A program made the translations under genes and the position numbers. A stretch of DNA of 13,391 nucleotides, taken from Pseudomonas sp. UBA4194 (GTDB lineage Bacteria > Pseudomonadota > Gammaproteobacteria > Pseudomonadales > Pseudomonadaceae). The notes below the pieces were generated by a model. That model was not told the DNA's origin, did not search any database, and worked only from the letters and a program-made list of their open reading frames with translations. Location of the stretch: assembly GCF_002379585.1 (NCBI RefSeq), contig NZ_DFUE01000072.1:1-13391 (forward strand), read 5' to 3'. This document shows, one piece after another, positions 13,302 to 13,391 of the stretch (its first letter is position 1; each line of letters begins with the position of its first letter).

Positions 13302-13340
13302 GGCTGGCCCCATCGCGGGCAGAGCCCGCTCCCACAGGGG
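13302..13340 (+). repeat. REP element, CATCGCGGGC variant
   Basis: The element starts GGCTGGCCCCATCGCGGGC and ends GCCCGCTCCCACAGGGG. The inner hairpin GCGGGC (13315-13320) / GCCCGC (13324-13329) has a 3-base loop. It is a second sequence type of Pseudomonas REP, downstream of lysR, and the first unit of a 71-bp-period array. Confidence 0.8.
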
Positions 13341-13371
13341 GGTGGTGGGGGGGGTGGGATTTGTGGTGTTT

Positions 13372-13391
13372 GGGCTGGCCTCTTCGCGGCT
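13372..13391 (+). repeat. REP element truncated by the window end
   Basis: GGGCTGGCCTCTTCGCGGCT matches the left half of the REP at 7651-7685 (identical over GGCCTCTTCGCGGCT). It lies in the same orientation as the REP at 13302 and 71 bp after it. The preceding spacer GGGATTTGTGGTG (13356-13368) repeats that before the first unit (13285-13297) with one change. Confidence 0.75.

Overview
The window comes from a Pseudomonas chromosome, most like the P. putida / P. fluorescens lineages. The evidence is high-GC coding with tight operons, several short palindromic REP elements with the Pseudomonas-type core (CTCTTCGCGG...CCGCTCCTACAGG and a CATCGCGGGC...GCCCGCTCCCACAGG variant), and gene families typical of the genus. 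No rRNA, tRNA, CRISPR array, prophage or insertion sequence was seen.

Region 1 (1-600): the apparent tail of a REP element at the left edge, then a small cysteine-cluster protein of the YkgJ family (147-536).

Region 2 (676-7612, + strand): a seven-gene unit with overlapping or nearly touching genes. It is a Gram-negative stressosome module: RsbR-like scaffold, RsbS-like scaffold, RsbT-like kinase, and an RsbX-like PP2C phosphatase fused to an extra N-terminal RsbW/RsbT-type ATPase domain. These are followed by a soluble sensor histidine kinase, a REC-PAS-HisKA-HATPase-REC hybrid kinase, and a MscS-type channel with a C-terminal cyclic-nucleotide-binding-like domain. No sigma-B, RsbV or RsbU is encoded here. 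The likely logic, by inference, is that stress sensed by RsbR/RsbS releases RsbT, which acts on the downstream histidine kinases instead of a sigma-factor switch. The channel would be a co-transcribed effector for osmotic or membrane stress.

Region 3 (7613-7701): the convergent gap. It holds three 11-bp tandem repeats starting at the channel stop codon, a REP element, and a 13-bp perfect hairpin that straddles the stop codon of the opposing operon.

Region 4 (7702-12149, - strand): an amino-acid ABC transporter operon in the order binding protein, permease, permease, lyase, ATPase. The lyase is an argininosuccinate-lyase-superfamily paralogue that keeps the catalytic serine loop but has lost motifs that define true ArgH. 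It probably cleaves a different N-succinyl (aspartate-type) amino compound to fumarate and an amine.

Region 5 (12150-13391): a 218-bp divergent control region, then a LysR-type regulator (12368-13270, + strand). A good -35/-10 pair for the transporter operon lies about 64 bp from the centre of a perfect CCATA-N9-TATGG LysR box, so the LysR protein is the probable substrate-responsive activator of the operon. The right end holds REP elements in a 71-bp-period array that runs off the window.
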